Shown: positions 51,533 to 61,400 of the stretch, one piece after another
How the letters are laid out: every line of letters begins with the position of its first letter
Numbering within the stretch: position 1 is the stretch's first letter
Assembly: GCA_964590645.1 (NCBI GenBank)
Contig: CAZPYJ010000022.1
Span: 1-64,000, forward strand
Direction of reading: 5' to 3'
Source: JAGNHN01 sp964590645
Lineage (GTDB): Bacteria > Bacteroidota > Bacteroidia > Bacteroidales > JAGNHN01
Length of the DNA: 64,000 nt
Program-made: the position numbers and the translations under genes
The notes under the pieces: generated by a model
The model's database searches: none
The model's input: the letters and a program-made list of their open reading frames with translations, nothing else
What the model was told of the DNA's origin: nothing

Positions 51533-52644
51533 AAGTTCTGATGGATGAAGGCATTGCCATCCCGGATGTCGAATATCTGGTGAGGGATATTGCCGAGGGA
51601 AAAGATGCGCTTGATGCGATCTGCGGAGGTGTCACTGAGGAAAACCTGACCGAACCGTTCATTCCCCACAAGGTGAATGAGTTGAGAAACACGATCGTCA
51701 TCCAGCTTGTCGAAAACATCATCCAGCAGGAGCAGGGGTCTGGCCTTGGTCATTTCGCGGATATAATCAAACTGACCCAGTTTCAGTGCCACCGCAAAGG
51801 ACTTCTGTTGTCCCTGGGAGCCAAAGCGTTTGGCAGGGAAACCATCGATGAGAAAGGTGAAGTCGTCCTTGTGGATGCCGCTGGTGGTAAAGCGAAGGGC
51901 GTAGTCACGTTCTCTGCCAGCCAATAAGAGTGAGGCAGGATCCTGGGCTTCCAGTTGACTTTCATACTCTATCTGAACAGCTTCCCGCCCCCCCGAGATC
52001 ATCTTGAAATAGGCATCAAAAAGAGGTATATAGCCTTCCAGAAAACGCTTTCTCTTTTCGTAGATATACTTGGCTGGAGCGATCATCTGATTGTCCCACA
52101 CCTGCAGCATCTCTTCATCCGTGCTGCGCGATTCCGCCAGTTTTTTCAGCAGGGCATTGCGCTGGGCCAATACTTTATTGTAGTGGATGAGCTGATCGAG
52201 GTAAGCAGGGTCAAACTGCGAGATGACACTATCCACAAATTTCCTGCGGATTTCACTTCCTTCATTGATCAGGTCCCTGTCGTACGGAGAGATCATCACC
52301 ACGGGAATCTTTCCGATATGGTCGGCCAGGCGCTCATATTCTTTGCTGTTGAAGCGAAAGGATTTGCGTTGGCCTTTCTGGAAGCGGCAACTGACCTCAT
52401 CATCGCGGTCGCCGTTACGGCTGTACACGCCAAAAAGTTGGAAGGCATCCTCTCCGTGTCGGATAATCTGCTGATCTACAGGGTTGAAATAGCTTTTACA
52501 GAAGGAGAGGTAATAGATGGCATCCAGTAGATTGGTTTTACCTTCTCCATTCCCGCCGATAAAACAGTTCAGCTTCCCGGAGAACTCCAGGGAAAGGCTT
52601 TGGTAGTTCTTAAAGTCTCCTATGCGTAGTTTCTTCAGGTACAT
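51529..52644 (-). CDS. recF: DNA repair and gap-filling protein RecF
   Basis: This 371-residue SMC-like ATPase has Walker A GGNGEGKTNLLDA, a signature region FGSQGQQKSFAVALKL and Walker B RPLLLLDDVFDKLDDDRV. RecF with RecO and RecR loads RecA at single-stranded gaps. The true start is ATG 52644 (MYLKKLRIGDFKNYQ); the reading from 52650 would use TTG. It starts 2 bases after ispH ends and overlaps dciA by 4 bases, so all three are on one transcript. Confidence 0.95.
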   Translation of the reverse strand: MYLKKLRIGDFKNYQSLSLEFSGKLNCFIGGNGEGKTNLLDAIYYLSFCKSYFNPVDQQIIRHGEDAFQLFGVYSRNGDRDDEVSCRFQKGQRKSFRFNSKEYERLADHIGKIPVVMISPYDRDLINEGSEIRRKFVDSVISQFDPAYLDQLIHYNKVLAQRNALLKKLAESRSTDEEMLQVWDNQMIAPAKYIYEKRKRFLEGYIPLFDAYFKMISGGREAVQIEYESQLEAQDPASLLLAGRERDYALRFTTSGIHKDDFTFLIDGFPAKRFGSQGQQKSFAVALKLGQFDYIREMTKARPLLLLDDVFDKLDDDRVSQLIHLVGNERFGQVFLSDTSADRIKRIFSLGNIPHQIFDIRDGNAFIHQNL

Positions 52645-52646
52645 TC

Positions 52647-53531
52647 TCAATTGCTTTCTATTCCCAACAATGCACGTATTCTTTGCGCAGCTTTCTCCAG
52701 CAGCCAGGGTGGGGTGGAGGCCGCTCCGCTGATGCCAATGATTTCTTTTCCTTCCAGCATTTCGGGTTTAATATCTGAAGGATCTCCCAGCAGAAAGCTT
52801 TGCGGATTGGCCTCTTTTGCGATGCTGAAGAGGTATTTCCCGTTTGCGCTGTTTTTTCCTGCCAGAAAGAGCAGGGCATCCACTTGCTTTGCAAAGACGG
52901 TGAGCTTCTCTTTTCTTCGGGCCACAAAACCGCAGGCTGTATCCATAACTTCGAATTCAGCGCTTGCTCCGAGGGCTTGCTTCCGTTCCTTCAGCGCCTG
53001 GTGCAGGGATTGATAGGCGTCCGGATCCATTGTTGTTTGGGCGCAGAGAAACAGGGGTTGCTGCAGGATGGCGTCATCCACATCCTCCGGATGAAGGATG
53101 GGCATTCCGAGACCCTGGCAATGGCCCAGCAATCCTATGACTTCCGGATGATTCGCTTTCCCGAAGATGAGGACTTTCCCCCCGGCTGCTTTCATCCGGC
53201 TGGCTGCTTTTGCAAGCCTTTTTTGCAGTCGCAGCACCAGGGGGCAGCTGGCATCGGTGTATGCAAGGTTTTTGTCTTCAAGCTTCTGGTAGGTTTCCGG
53301 AGGTTCTCCGTGGGCGCGGATAAGAATGTGGGCAGCTTCTGCAGTAGGAAGGTCTTCCAGCCGGGCCGTTTTCATTCCTTTGGTTTCCAGGCGTGCTATT
53401 TCGGCTTCATTGTGGACGATTTGCCCCAGGCAATACAGAGGGGTTCCTGCGGCGAGGATTTCCTCCGCTTTTTGGATGGCTTTTCTGACGCCCGGACAGA
53501 ATCCGGCATTTTGATCGATGATCAGCTGCAT
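52647..53531 (-). CDS. ispH: 4-hydroxy-3-methylbut-2-enyl diphosphate reductase (IspH)
   Basis: This enzyme has about 294 residues and makes isopentenyl and dimethylallyl diphosphate in the last step of the MEP isoprenoid pathway. It carries a 4Fe-4S cluster. Cys12 in NAGFCPGVRKAI, a Cys in TDASCPLVLR and a Cys in MDTACGFVARRK are the expected ligands, with RAHGEPPE and ISGAASTP as substrate loops. The ATG at 53531 is supported by a near-consensus -7 box (TATCTTTA, minus strand, 53546 to 53539). Its stop lies 2 bases before the recF ATG, an unusual metabolic-repair pairing. Confidence 0.94.
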   Translation of the reverse strand: MQLIIDQNAGFCPGVRKAIQKAEEILAAGTPLYCLGQIVHNEAEIARLETKGMKTARLEDLPTAEAAHILIRAHGEPPETYQKLEDKNLAYTDASCPLVLRLQKRLAKAASRMKAAGGKVLIFGKANHPEVIGLLGHCQGLGMPILHPEDVDDAILQQPLFLCAQTTMDPDAYQSLHQALKERKQALGASAEFEVMDTACGFVARRKEKLTVFAKQVDALLFLAGKNSANGKYLFSIAKEANPQSFLLGDPSDIKPEMLEGKEIIGISGAASTPPWLLEKAAQRIRALLGIESN

Positions 53532-53589
53532 AAGGCGGTAAAGATACAAATCCGGGGCGTGCTGATCTTGCCGGTGCTTGTCTTATTTC

Positions 53590-53622
53590 CTGTATGCTCT
53601 TGCTCTATGCTCTTGCTGAAAA
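53590..53622. repeat. 33-bp direct repeat, copy 1
   Basis: These 33 bases (CTGTATGCTCTTGCT..GCTGAAAA) recur exactly at 53777-53809, 187 bases away. Each copy contains an internal near-repeat of TATGCTCTTGCT. Confidence 0.85.
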
Positions 53623-53632
53623 ATTCTCCGCT

Positions 53633-53656
53633 GTCCGTAGCGTCCACGCTACGGAC
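53633..53656. repeat. 24-bp near-perfect palindrome
   Basis: GTCCGTAGCGT and ACGCTACGGAC are perfect 11-base inverted arms with only CC between them. As DNA or RNA this forms a very stable hairpin. No T run follows. It may be a REP-like dispersed palindrome. Confidence 0.8.
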
Positions 53657-53742
53657 CTGCTAAGACACAGCAGCAGGGAGTTTGAAGTTTGAGGAGTAGT
53701 TTGGAGGGGTTTTCCTGTTGTCCTCAGGCTTATGTGTTTTAT

Positions 53743-53792
53743 GCAAGAGCAACAGCATACAGCAACAGCTCAGAAACTGTATGCTCTTGCTC
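53743..53792. repeat. Inverted copy of the 33-bp repeat forming a hairpin
   Basis: GAGCAACAGCATACAG (53747-53762) is the reverse complement, with one mismatch, of CTGTATGCTCTTGCTC (53777-53792) at the start of direct repeat copy 2. Confidence 0.75.
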
Positions 53793-53809
53793 TATGCTCT
53801 TGCTGAAAA
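53777..53809. repeat. 33-bp direct repeat, copy 2
   Basis: Identical to 53590-53622. It ends 9 bases before the dispersed intergenic element copy B begins. Confidence 0.85.
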
Positions 53810-53818
53810 TAATTGTCC

Positions 53819-54146
53819 CGCAGATTTCGCAGATCAGCGCGGAAAATCTTTCAACCGTAGGGACACCCAAGGGCTATTCCTTTCCCCGTCCTCTTTTTGA
53901 AAAAAATGCACCACAGATAGCACAGATTAACACAGATGGAAATTGGGAGAATTATCTCGGATAATCCGAGGTAATGGATGATTCTTTAGCGGCTTAATTT
54001 TTATGTGGCTGGTATTTGGGGGTGATTGTAAGAAAAACCACTGAGTCGCGAAGGGCACTGAGGAACACTAAGTTGAAGGAAGGAACTTCTTAGTGCTTCT
54101 GCGTGTTCTTTGTGTCTGCGTGGTAAATGTGTCCAGTGAAGACAAT
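53819..54146. repeat. Dispersed intergenic element, copy B
   Basis: This is the partner of 5769-6057, with the same blocks in the same order and the same orientation. Shared blocks include 17 identical bases (53819-53835), 27 identical bases (53911-53937) and a terminal inverted repeat of CACTGAG/CACTAAG words (left arm 54038-54072, right arm 54088-54123). The small hairpin CTCGGAT-A-ATCCGAG (53956-53970) is perfect here; in copy A a C-G pair replaces T-A at the second position. It ends 3 bases before the stop of porQ, as copy A ends near the stop of another minus-strand gene. No gene is seen in 53532-54149. Confidence 0.75.
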
Positions 54147-54149
54147 CAC

Positions 54150-55223
54150 TTAGCTGCCGCCGCCGATGAAATCGGAAAGATTGGTAGTGATAGAGATGTA
54201 ATTGGGTGAGCCGGCCAGATGATAGGTTTTTCGGGCATAATTGAAATGGAACTTCGAAACCCTGAAGCCAAAACCCCAGGAAAAACCGGCCGTGGCATAA
54301 CGCGTGGAAACCTTCATTTCCTGCCTTACCTTATAATTGTACCCGAAGCGAAGACTGAAATTCTTTGAAGGGGACAGCTCCGCCCCCAGCACAATGTGCC
54401 GCATCAGCTTGTCTGCAATATCCTCAATTTTATTCTCGGTAATAGGCTCCCCGGTCAGCGGGTCGGTGTCGGGTTCATTAGGGTCGTCGTAGGTCAGGTC
54501 GAATTGCTGCAGATTGGTCAGCAGCACCGCATAGCGCAAGGGAACGTGTTTCAGTTTCTTTGAAAGGCCGAGCAGAATCTCGAAGGGGAGGGGCTCACTT
54601 TGTGAAGGGACATAGGTGTTCAGTTGTCGTCCGATATTCCGGGCCAGCAGGCTGATGGTGAGGTCGTTCTTTGAATTATGATAGGTCCCGCTCACATCTG
54701 CCGCCAAACCGCTGGCCGTGTAATGCTCCAGTTCGGAATAGATAAACTTGAGGTTTGCCCCCAGGGAAAAAAGGGAATCGAGGGGGCGGCCCCAACCCAG
54801 TTGGAAGGCATAATCGCCGGCCCTGAAGTCCCCGTACGTTTGGCCCGTTTCATCTGCATAGGTGAACTTTCCGTAATCAACATAGCGCAAGGTTCCCGTA
54901 AAACTGCCCAGCTTTTCCAGGTGCCGGCCGTAGCTGACAAAACCGTAATTGATATCATCATAATAATCCACAAAACTCAGGGAGAGCTTCTGGTGTAATC
55001 CGGGGGTAATCAGGGATGGATTGTCCACCGCCAGGTTAAGGTCATTGTCTTTGGCAATCAGAATATCGCCTCCCATCGCGGCAGTGCGTGCATCGTTCAC
55101 CAGATTGAGGAAGGAGAAGGTGGCCTCACCGCCTATCTGAGCATACCCTGTATGGATCGACCACAGAAATATGGGAATAAACAAGAGGAATTTGCCAGTG
55201 GACGGCATTATGTTTCTGATCAT
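54150..55223 (-). CDS. porQ: Type IX secretion system protein PorQ
   Basis: This 357-residue outer-membrane beta-barrel has a signal peptide (FIPIFLWSIHTGYA-Q). The mature start QIGGEATFSFLNLVNDARTAAMGGD, with NLAVDNPSLITPGLHQKLSLSF, matches PorQ. PorQ is needed, with PorU, PorV and PorZ, to process and attach T9SS cargo at the surface. The delta-60, C10 and C25 proteins in this window are potential clients. The start may be 55223 or a second ATG at 55208. It follows the head-GIN gene by 66 bases. Confidence 0.88.
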   Translation of the reverse strand: MIRNIMPSTGKFLLFIPIFLWSIHTGYAQIGGEATFSFLNLVNDARTAAMGGDILIAKDNDLNLAVDNPSLITPGLHQKLSLSFVDYYDDINYGFVSYGRHLEKLGSFTGTLRYVDYGKFTYADETGQTYGDFRAGDYAFQLGWGRPLDSLFSLGANLKFIYSELEHYTASGLAADVSGTYHNSKNDLTISLLARNIGRQLNTYVPSQSEPLPFEILLGLSKKLKHVPLRYAVLLTNLQQFDLTYDDPNEPDTDPLTGEPITENKIEDIADKLMRHIVLGAELSPSKNFSLRFGYNYKVRQEMKVSTRYATAGFSWGFGFRVSKFHFNYARKTYHLAGSPNYISITTNLSDFIGGGS

Positions 55224-55289
55224 ATCATTTCAGGTTGCAGCATAAAGAAGGCCAAGGAACGAGCCTTGCAATGCTTTAGTATAGGGCGT

Positions 55290-55994
55290 TTATCTCAACT
55301 TACGGATATCCCCCGATCCATTGACTCTTGTCTCCAGGTCCTCCGGATTTCCCGCATAGCGGATGTCGCCACTGCCATTGATTTTAGCCTCCAGGCTTTC
55401 GGTGGCATTGACCCTGGCATCCCCTGAGCCGTTTACCGTTGCGGTCACCTTCTTTGCCAGCAATGCTTCGGCCTTGATGTCCCCAGATCCTTTCACCCCG
55501 GCCTCGAACACATCACACGCGCCTTCCAGCAAAATATCACCGGAGCCACGTACGACTGCATTGACAAAACCGGCATTCAGGTGCAGAATGATATCTCCGG
55601 AGCCATCTACCTGAATCTCGATCTCCTCTGTTTCCAGGGCTTCCTCCCCTTTGATGCTCCCCGAGCCGCTCACTTTGACCAGGACAGGATGGTGTATCCC
55701 GGCCCGTATGCTGAGCGCTTCCCGGCTGCGATAACAACCATCGATGCTGACGATCAGCGTGCTGCCCTCCACGCGGGTCTCGATCATCTCCAGGAGGCTT
55801 TCCTGGGCGGTGACTTCAACGAAGGGACTGGTGGAATGCACCAGCAGCACATCGGCGGATCCTTTGACTACAATGGCATCGAAGTTTTCGGTAATCCTTT
55901 CTTCAATCACCAAAGGCCCTTCGCCCTCCACGCAGAATGAACAGGCTTGAAAGAAAAGAAGGGGAAGCAGAAGGAGTACGAGTGGATTTTTCAT
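55290..55994 (-). CDS. Head-GIN domain (DUF2807) lipoprotein
   Basis: This 234-residue protein has lipobox FFQAC (Cys18) and then a right-handed beta-solenoid domain of the putative auto-transporter adhesin head-GIN family. The repeated motif GSGDI or GSGDA recurs about every 20 residues (seven times or more), each marking a solenoid turn. Members are small, surface or periplasmic, and of unknown function. The cysteine pair at the start of the mature protein (CSFCVEGEG) is unusual. It lies 33 bases after aconitase and may be read from the same transcript. Confidence 0.85.
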   Translation of the reverse strand: MKNPLVLLLLPLLFFQACSFCVEGEGPLVIEERITENFDAIVVKGSADVLLVHSTSPFVEVTAQESLLEMIETRVEGSTLIVSIDGCYRSREALSIRAGIHHPVLVKVSGSGSIKGEEALETEEIEIQVDGSGDIILHLNAGFVNAVVRGSGDILLEGACDVFEAGVKGSGDIKAEALLAKKVTATVNGSGDARVNATESLEAKINGSGDIRYAGNPEDLETRVNGSGDIRKLR

Positions 55995-56027
55995 TGCTTT
56001 TGAGATATTGGCCGTTCAGGCATTTGT

Positions 56028-58292
56028 TTATGCTTGCAGTTTCCGGATCAGATTGAGGGCGCTGCCTGCCTTAAACCATTCAATTTGACTGCGATTGTAG
56101 GTATGCTTCGCCCGGATGCTGTCTGTGCTTCCATCGCTGTGATGCAACAGCAATTCAAGCTCTGTGCCCGGGGCGAAGGCGGTCAGACCACGAATATCAA
56201 AGGTGTCATCTTCCCGGATGAGGTCATAATCTGCTTTGTTGGCAAAAGTAAGCGCCAGAACCCCCTGCTTTTTCAGGTTGGTTTCGTGGATGCGCGCAAA
56301 GGAGCGGACAATCACCGCCCTGACGCCCAGGTGGCGGGGTTCCATCGCTGCGTGTTCGCGGGAAGAGCCTTCTCCATAATTCTCATCCCCAACCACAATG
56401 GAGCCGATTCCGTGGGTTTTGTAATAGCGTCCGACGGTGGATACTTTGTCATATTCCCCGGTTTCCCGGTTCAGGACGAGGTTGGTCTTCATATTAAAAT
56501 GATTCACCGCCCCCATCAGCAGGTTGTCTGAAATATTGTCGAGATGGCCGCGGAAACGGAGCCAGGGGCCTGCCATTGAGATATGGTCTGTGGTGCATTT
56601 CCCGTCGGCTTTGATCAGCAGGCGCAGGCCGTGCAGATCAGAGCCTTCCCAGGCCGGGAAGGGCTCCAGCAATTGAAGACGATTGGAATCGGGTTTGACG
56701 ATGATTTCAATATGCTTGCCGGATTCCGGCGGGGCTACATAACCAGGGTCCTCCACCGCAAAACCATTGGGGGGCAGCTCCAGTCCTTCCGGCATTTCAA
56801 GCCTCACTTCTTCTCCATCTTCATTGATCAGGGTGTCCGTCAAGGGATTAAATCGAAGGTCCCCCGCGATGGTTAGGGCAGTTACAAGCTCGGGTGAACC
56901 CACAAAGCCGTGGGTATTGGGATTGCCGTCATTGCGCTTGGCAAAATTCCGGTTGAAAGAGGTTACGATGGTATTCTTTCTGTCCGGGTCATCTGTATGG
57001 CGTTTCCACTGCCCGATACAGGGTCCGCAGGCATTGGCCATCACCACGCCGCCAATGTCCTCGAATATTTTCAGCAGGCCATCCCTTTCGGTGGTAAAGC
57101 GAATTTGTTCCGATCCAGGGGTGATGATAAATTCTGATTTGACTTTCAGTTTCTTCTCTTTCGCCTGTCTGGCAATGGAAGCGGCCCTGGTCAGGTCTTC
57201 GTATGAGCTGTTGGTGCAGCTCCCGATCAAGCCTACCTCGATCTGCATCGGGAATTCATTTTCTTTCGCAACCCTGGCCAATTCAGAGATAGGGGTGGCG
57301 GCATCGGGGGTATAGGGGCCGTTCAGATGGGGTTCCAGTTTGGATAAGTTGATTTCGATCACCTGATCGTAATATTGGCCGGGATCAGCATAAACCCCTT
57401 CATCCGAACGCAGGTGGGGGAGGAGCCCGTCAGCGAGGGCAGCCACTTCTGCCCTTCCTGTTTCACGCAGGTAGGTACTCATCTTTTCATCATAACCGAA
57501 GATAGAGGTGGTGGCCCCGATCTCAGCCCCCATATTGCAAATCGTTCCTTTTCCGGTGGCAGAGATGGTATCTGCGCCTTCCCCGAAGTATTCCAGGATG
57601 GCACCTGTTCCGCCTTTGACGGTCAGGATGCCGGCCACCTTCAGGATCACATCTTTGGCAGAAGTCCATCCGCTCATTTTGCCTGTCAGTTTAACCCCGA
57701 TCAGTTTGGGCATCTTCAGCTCCCAGGGCATTCCGGCCATTACATCCACGGCATCTGCACCTCCTACTCCAATGGCGATCATTCCCAGTCCTCCGGCATT
57801 TACAGTATGCGAGTCAGTCCCGATCATCATTCCCCCCGGGAAGGCATAGTTTTCCAGTACCACCTGGTGGATAATTCCGGCCCCGGGCTTCCAGAATCCG
57901 ATGCCGTATTTGTTGGAAACGGATTGCAGAAAGTCAAAGACTTCTTTGTTTTGTTCCAGGGCGGTATTCAAATCGGCAAGGGCTCCGCTTTGCGCCTGGA
58001 TCAGGTGGTCGCAATGCACTGTGGAAGGCACGGCAGTGCGTGCTTTTCCGGCATTCATAAACTGAAGCAGTGCCATCTGTGCCGTGGCATCCTGCATAGC
58101 CACCCTGTCCGGATCGAAGTCAACATAGTCGTCGCCCCGGCGGTAAGGCTGTGCCGGCAAGGCTTCCGACAGGTGAGCGTAGAGGATTTTTTCACTGAGG
58201 GTCAGCGGGCGTCCCAATAGTTTTCTTGCATCAGCAACACGTTCAGGGAAGCTTGCATAGACTTTGCGGATGAGGTCAAGATCGAATACCAT
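56028..58292 (-). CDS. Aconitate hydratase (mitochondrial-type)
   Basis: This 754-residue TCA-cycle enzyme isomerises citrate and isocitrate through a 4Fe-4S cluster. Cluster cysteines are in GLIGSCTNSSYED and NACGPCIGQW. The substrate segment GTDSHTVNAGGLGM and the swivel-domain segment GDENYGEGSSREHAAMEPR are present. Length and signature match mitochondrial-type aconitase, not AcnA/IRP or AcnB. It has its own -7 box and is followed by the head-GIN lipoprotein gene. It implies at least an oxidative or partial TCA branch. Confidence 0.96.
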   Translation of the reverse strand: MVFDLDLIRKVYASFPERVADARKLLGRPLTLSEKILYAHLSEALPAQPYRRGDDYVDFDPDRVAMQDATAQMALLQFMNAGKARTAVPSTVHCDHLIQAQSGALADLNTALEQNKEVFDFLQSVSNKYGIGFWKPGAGIIHQVVLENYAFPGGMMIGTDSHTVNAGGLGMIAIGVGGADAVDVMAGMPWELKMPKLIGVKLTGKMSGWTSAKDVILKVAGILTVKGGTGAILEYFGEGADTISATGKGTICNMGAEIGATTSIFGYDEKMSTYLRETGRAEVAALADGLLPHLRSDEGVYADPGQYYDQVIEINLSKLEPHLNGPYTPDAATPISELARVAKENEFPMQIEVGLIGSCTNSSYEDLTRAASIARQAKEKKLKVKSEFIITPGSEQIRFTTERDGLLKIFEDIGGVVMANACGPCIGQWKRHTDDPDRKNTIVTSFNRNFAKRNDGNPNTHGFVGSPELVTALTIAGDLRFNPLTDTLINEDGEEVRLEMPEGLELPPNGFAVEDPGYVAPPESGKHIEIIVKPDSNRLQLLEPFPAWEGSDLHGLRLLIKADGKCTTDHISMAGPWLRFRGHLDNISDNLLMGAVNHFNMKTNLVLNRETGEYDKVSTVGRYYKTHGIGSIVVGDENYGEGSSREHAAMEPRHLGVRAVIVRSFARIHETNLKKQGVLALTFANKADYDLIREDDTFDIRGLTAFAPGTELELLLHHSDGSTDSIRAKHTYNRSQIEWFKAGSALNLIRKLQA

Positions 58293-58346
58293 AAGTTGGA
58301 TTTTCTGGATTTATCGAAATAAGAATATATGATCGGGGTTTCGTTG

Positions 58347-58354
58347 CAAAAATA
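58347..58354 (-). promoter_or_regulatory. -7 promoter box for aconitase
   Basis: TATTTTTG on the minus strand matches TAnnTTTG, 54 bases before the ATG. A TTG lies 15 bases further upstream, slightly short of the usual spacing. Confidence 0.5.
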
Positions 58355-58433
58355 GGAAAGATAAGAGAACAATGCATCAGCCTCTTAGCCGCCTTTAAAA
58401 CAAATGGAATACAGGTACTGAAGTTTTTTTTCC

Positions 58434-61400
58434 TTAATCCCCCGTAGCGATTTGTATCACTGAAACCTCGAAGGCCCCTCCCTCCGGATAAATGCCAATC
58501 CAGTCGTTGTCCACGTCATACCAGCGATACTGGCTGCTGACACGGATAATATACTGACCTTTTTCCGGCTGTGCTTTAAATACGATCCCTCCGTTTTTTG
58601 TACTGCCTTTGCCATAGTTCAGGAATACTTTGAGAGGTTCGGGGCTGGGATTGGTAGCGGTTAGGAGGATATAGGTGCTCCTTCTTTGCTTGGGATTCAG
58701 GGGCGTGAACTTGAATTTTTGTTCAGACCGGTCTGGGATGGCCTGGATATCCCTGTTCAGTTCCACCACGAGATGCTCTTCCAGATAGGTGTTGATGGCC
58801 TTGATCTGTGATTCGGGATAGTTTTCTTCCGGCATCACCAAAGCGGCTTCCCGGTATTTGCTGACCGCTTCATCCATTACTTTGCGCAGCCAGGCTGCAT
58901 CTGCTTCACTGATGAGGGCATCGTAGGACTGACGGCGTTTTGCGAGATCTGCTTCATAGGCCAGGCGCATCTTCTCAGCTTCCGTTGCGGCAAGGCTTTC
59001 TCCCGGCTTCAGGCTGGCAGCTGCTTCAAAGCGCAGTTTGGCATTCAGCCATTTTTCTTCTGCTTTGAAAGTTTCTCCTTCGGCCATCAGGCGCGTATAT
59101 TCTTTCTCTAATCGGTTTTTCTCTGCCAGTAAACTTTTTATTTCATTGACTTTGTCCTTCGGATAGCTTTCCTGTGGTTTGATTTGACTGGCATCTTCGA
59201 AGGCCTGGAGGGCTTCCGGCAAGAGCGAAAGTCCATTCAGGCTATCTCCTTTTCTGATCAAGGAGGCATAGGCTTCCAGAAGCTCTGCAGCTTCTTCCAT
59301 TTCCTGTGTTATTTTCTGTTTCAGTGCAATGGCATCGCGATGCTCAGGATAGTGATCCAATGCTTCCTGGACGGCTCTGGAGGCAAGCTCCAGGTTGCCC
59401 TGTCCATAGGCCTCTTCTGCCCGGGTAAAGGCGGTGCGGAAGGCATTGGCTTTGTCGGTGGCTTCCCTGGCCTTTCTGTTGGCTGTTTGAAGCCCTTCTT
59501 TCGCTTCGGGATGATCGGCCTGGGTTTCCAGGGCCCGGGTATAGGCCCTGACAGCACTTTCCCAGTTTTCCTCCTGCATTGCAGCGCGGCCTTCCGTCAG
59601 TGCCTCATTCAGGCGCCTATCTGCATCCTCAATCTCGCTTTGCAGGGCGTATGCTTCGGCCAGTTTTTCCCTGATTTCCGGACCGTCCTTTTCTCTTTGG
59701 GCTTTCAGGTAGGCTTTGATGGCTGTGAAGCTTTCTTTTTGCAACATTGCTTCATTGCCTTCGCGTACTGCACCTGCATAGGTCTCATCTCTGCGTATTT
59801 CATCGCGTAATACTTCAAGCCTATTTTTCAGAACAGGCAATGTTTCTTCATTAATTCCTGTATTGGTAATGATGATTTCTGCTTCACGAATGGCGTTTTC
59901 TGCCGCACTGGCATTCCTGGCGGTGATAGCAGCATCGGCTGCATCGAGTGCAGATTGCAAGGCATTCTTATTGGTGGTGAGACTGCGCAGGGCGCTTTCT
60001 GCCTTGCCCAGCTTCTGGCGTATGCTTGCATCCTCCTTGATGGCGAGCGCGTTGGTGAAGCTGTTCACGGCGGTCTGATGATCTCCGGCAATGGCAGCTT
60101 CGTCCCCTGCTTGAACCAGGGATAGAAATTCCTTCTCTTGGGCTGCAGCGTTTTGAATGGCTGCCCTGGCTGCATTGAGTTTTTCGTTCAGCCCTTCCCG
60201 CATAGGGTCAAGCGCAAGAGCCTCTTCATAATGCTGCATCGCCAGCTTGTATTCCTGTTTTTGCATCGAAGCATCGCCTTCACCAATAAACTGTCTGACT
60301 TTAAGGTCTTTTTCCTGCTCGGCAATGATTTTTTGAAGTTCAGCTATCTTATTGATCAGCATTGCTTCTTCAGGTTTGATTTCATACGCGCTTTGGTAGG
60401 CCTTCAGGGCATCAGCAGACCTGTTCGCCGTTTCAGCCTGTCTGCCTCTGGAGATAGCGGCAGTATAGGCCGCTTCCCTTTCCTGAACAGTTTGTTCCAG
60501 GACATCAACGGCTGAGATCAGCCTTTTCACTTCGCGGTCTTCCGGAGCCAGTTTGCGGGCCTCATTCACAGCATTGCGGGCAGGCACCGGCTTTTCATCT
60601 TCCAGGGCTTTCCGGGTGGCTCCGATGAGCTCCTGAAGCCGGGCCGATCGTTGCTGCTGTTCCGTCAGCATTGCTTCTGCCGTGCTGAGTTTTTCCTGTG
60701 CAATGACATTGGCAGGTTTGATCCCGAGCGCATACTGATAATGTTTTATGGCTTCCGCGGGGTTTCCTAAATCCATATTGTCATCCCCATCCCGGATAGC
60801 GGCTGCAAAATCTGCGTCCTTTTTGAGGCTTTCTTTCAGCAATCGGGCAGATTCGTCGCGGCGCTGGCGGGCATACTCATCCCCTGATTTTGCTGCCAGC
60901 GCATTGCTGTATGCTTGCTGGGCCTCTTTCCACATCCCGGCCTCAAAATGTTTGTCGGCCCTGGCGATCATCACATCATATTCCCCCGAACCACTGCTTT
61001 GGCCTTTAAAATAGCTGGTGATTTCTGAGATCTGTTGCGATGGATATTCTTCATCGGCTTTGACAGACTTTGCACGGCGATAGGTAGCAAGGGCTTCCTC
61101 ATAGTTCCTTCCTGCCTTGAGCCGGTCGGCGATGGCAATCAAATTGTTATATTCCTGATTGCGTTGATCATCGAGCTTCTTCAGTTCTTCAATTTTCGTA
61201 AGCAGGAATGTTTCCGAAGGGATGAGTGTACGGGCTTGTTCATAATCGGCGATGGCTTCGGGGTATTTTTTCTGTCGCTCCCATTTTTCCGCACTCTGAA
61301 TAAAGATGTCGAAGAGCATACGGTTGGCTTCCTGATTCTTTTGCTCATTCCGTACTTTTTCGATTTGTTCGGCGGGATATGGAGCATTGGGTTTGAAGGT

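Noticed and set aside
57375..58220. A 281-codon antisense frame inside aconitase
   Set aside because: It is a shadow of a strongly conserved enzyme.
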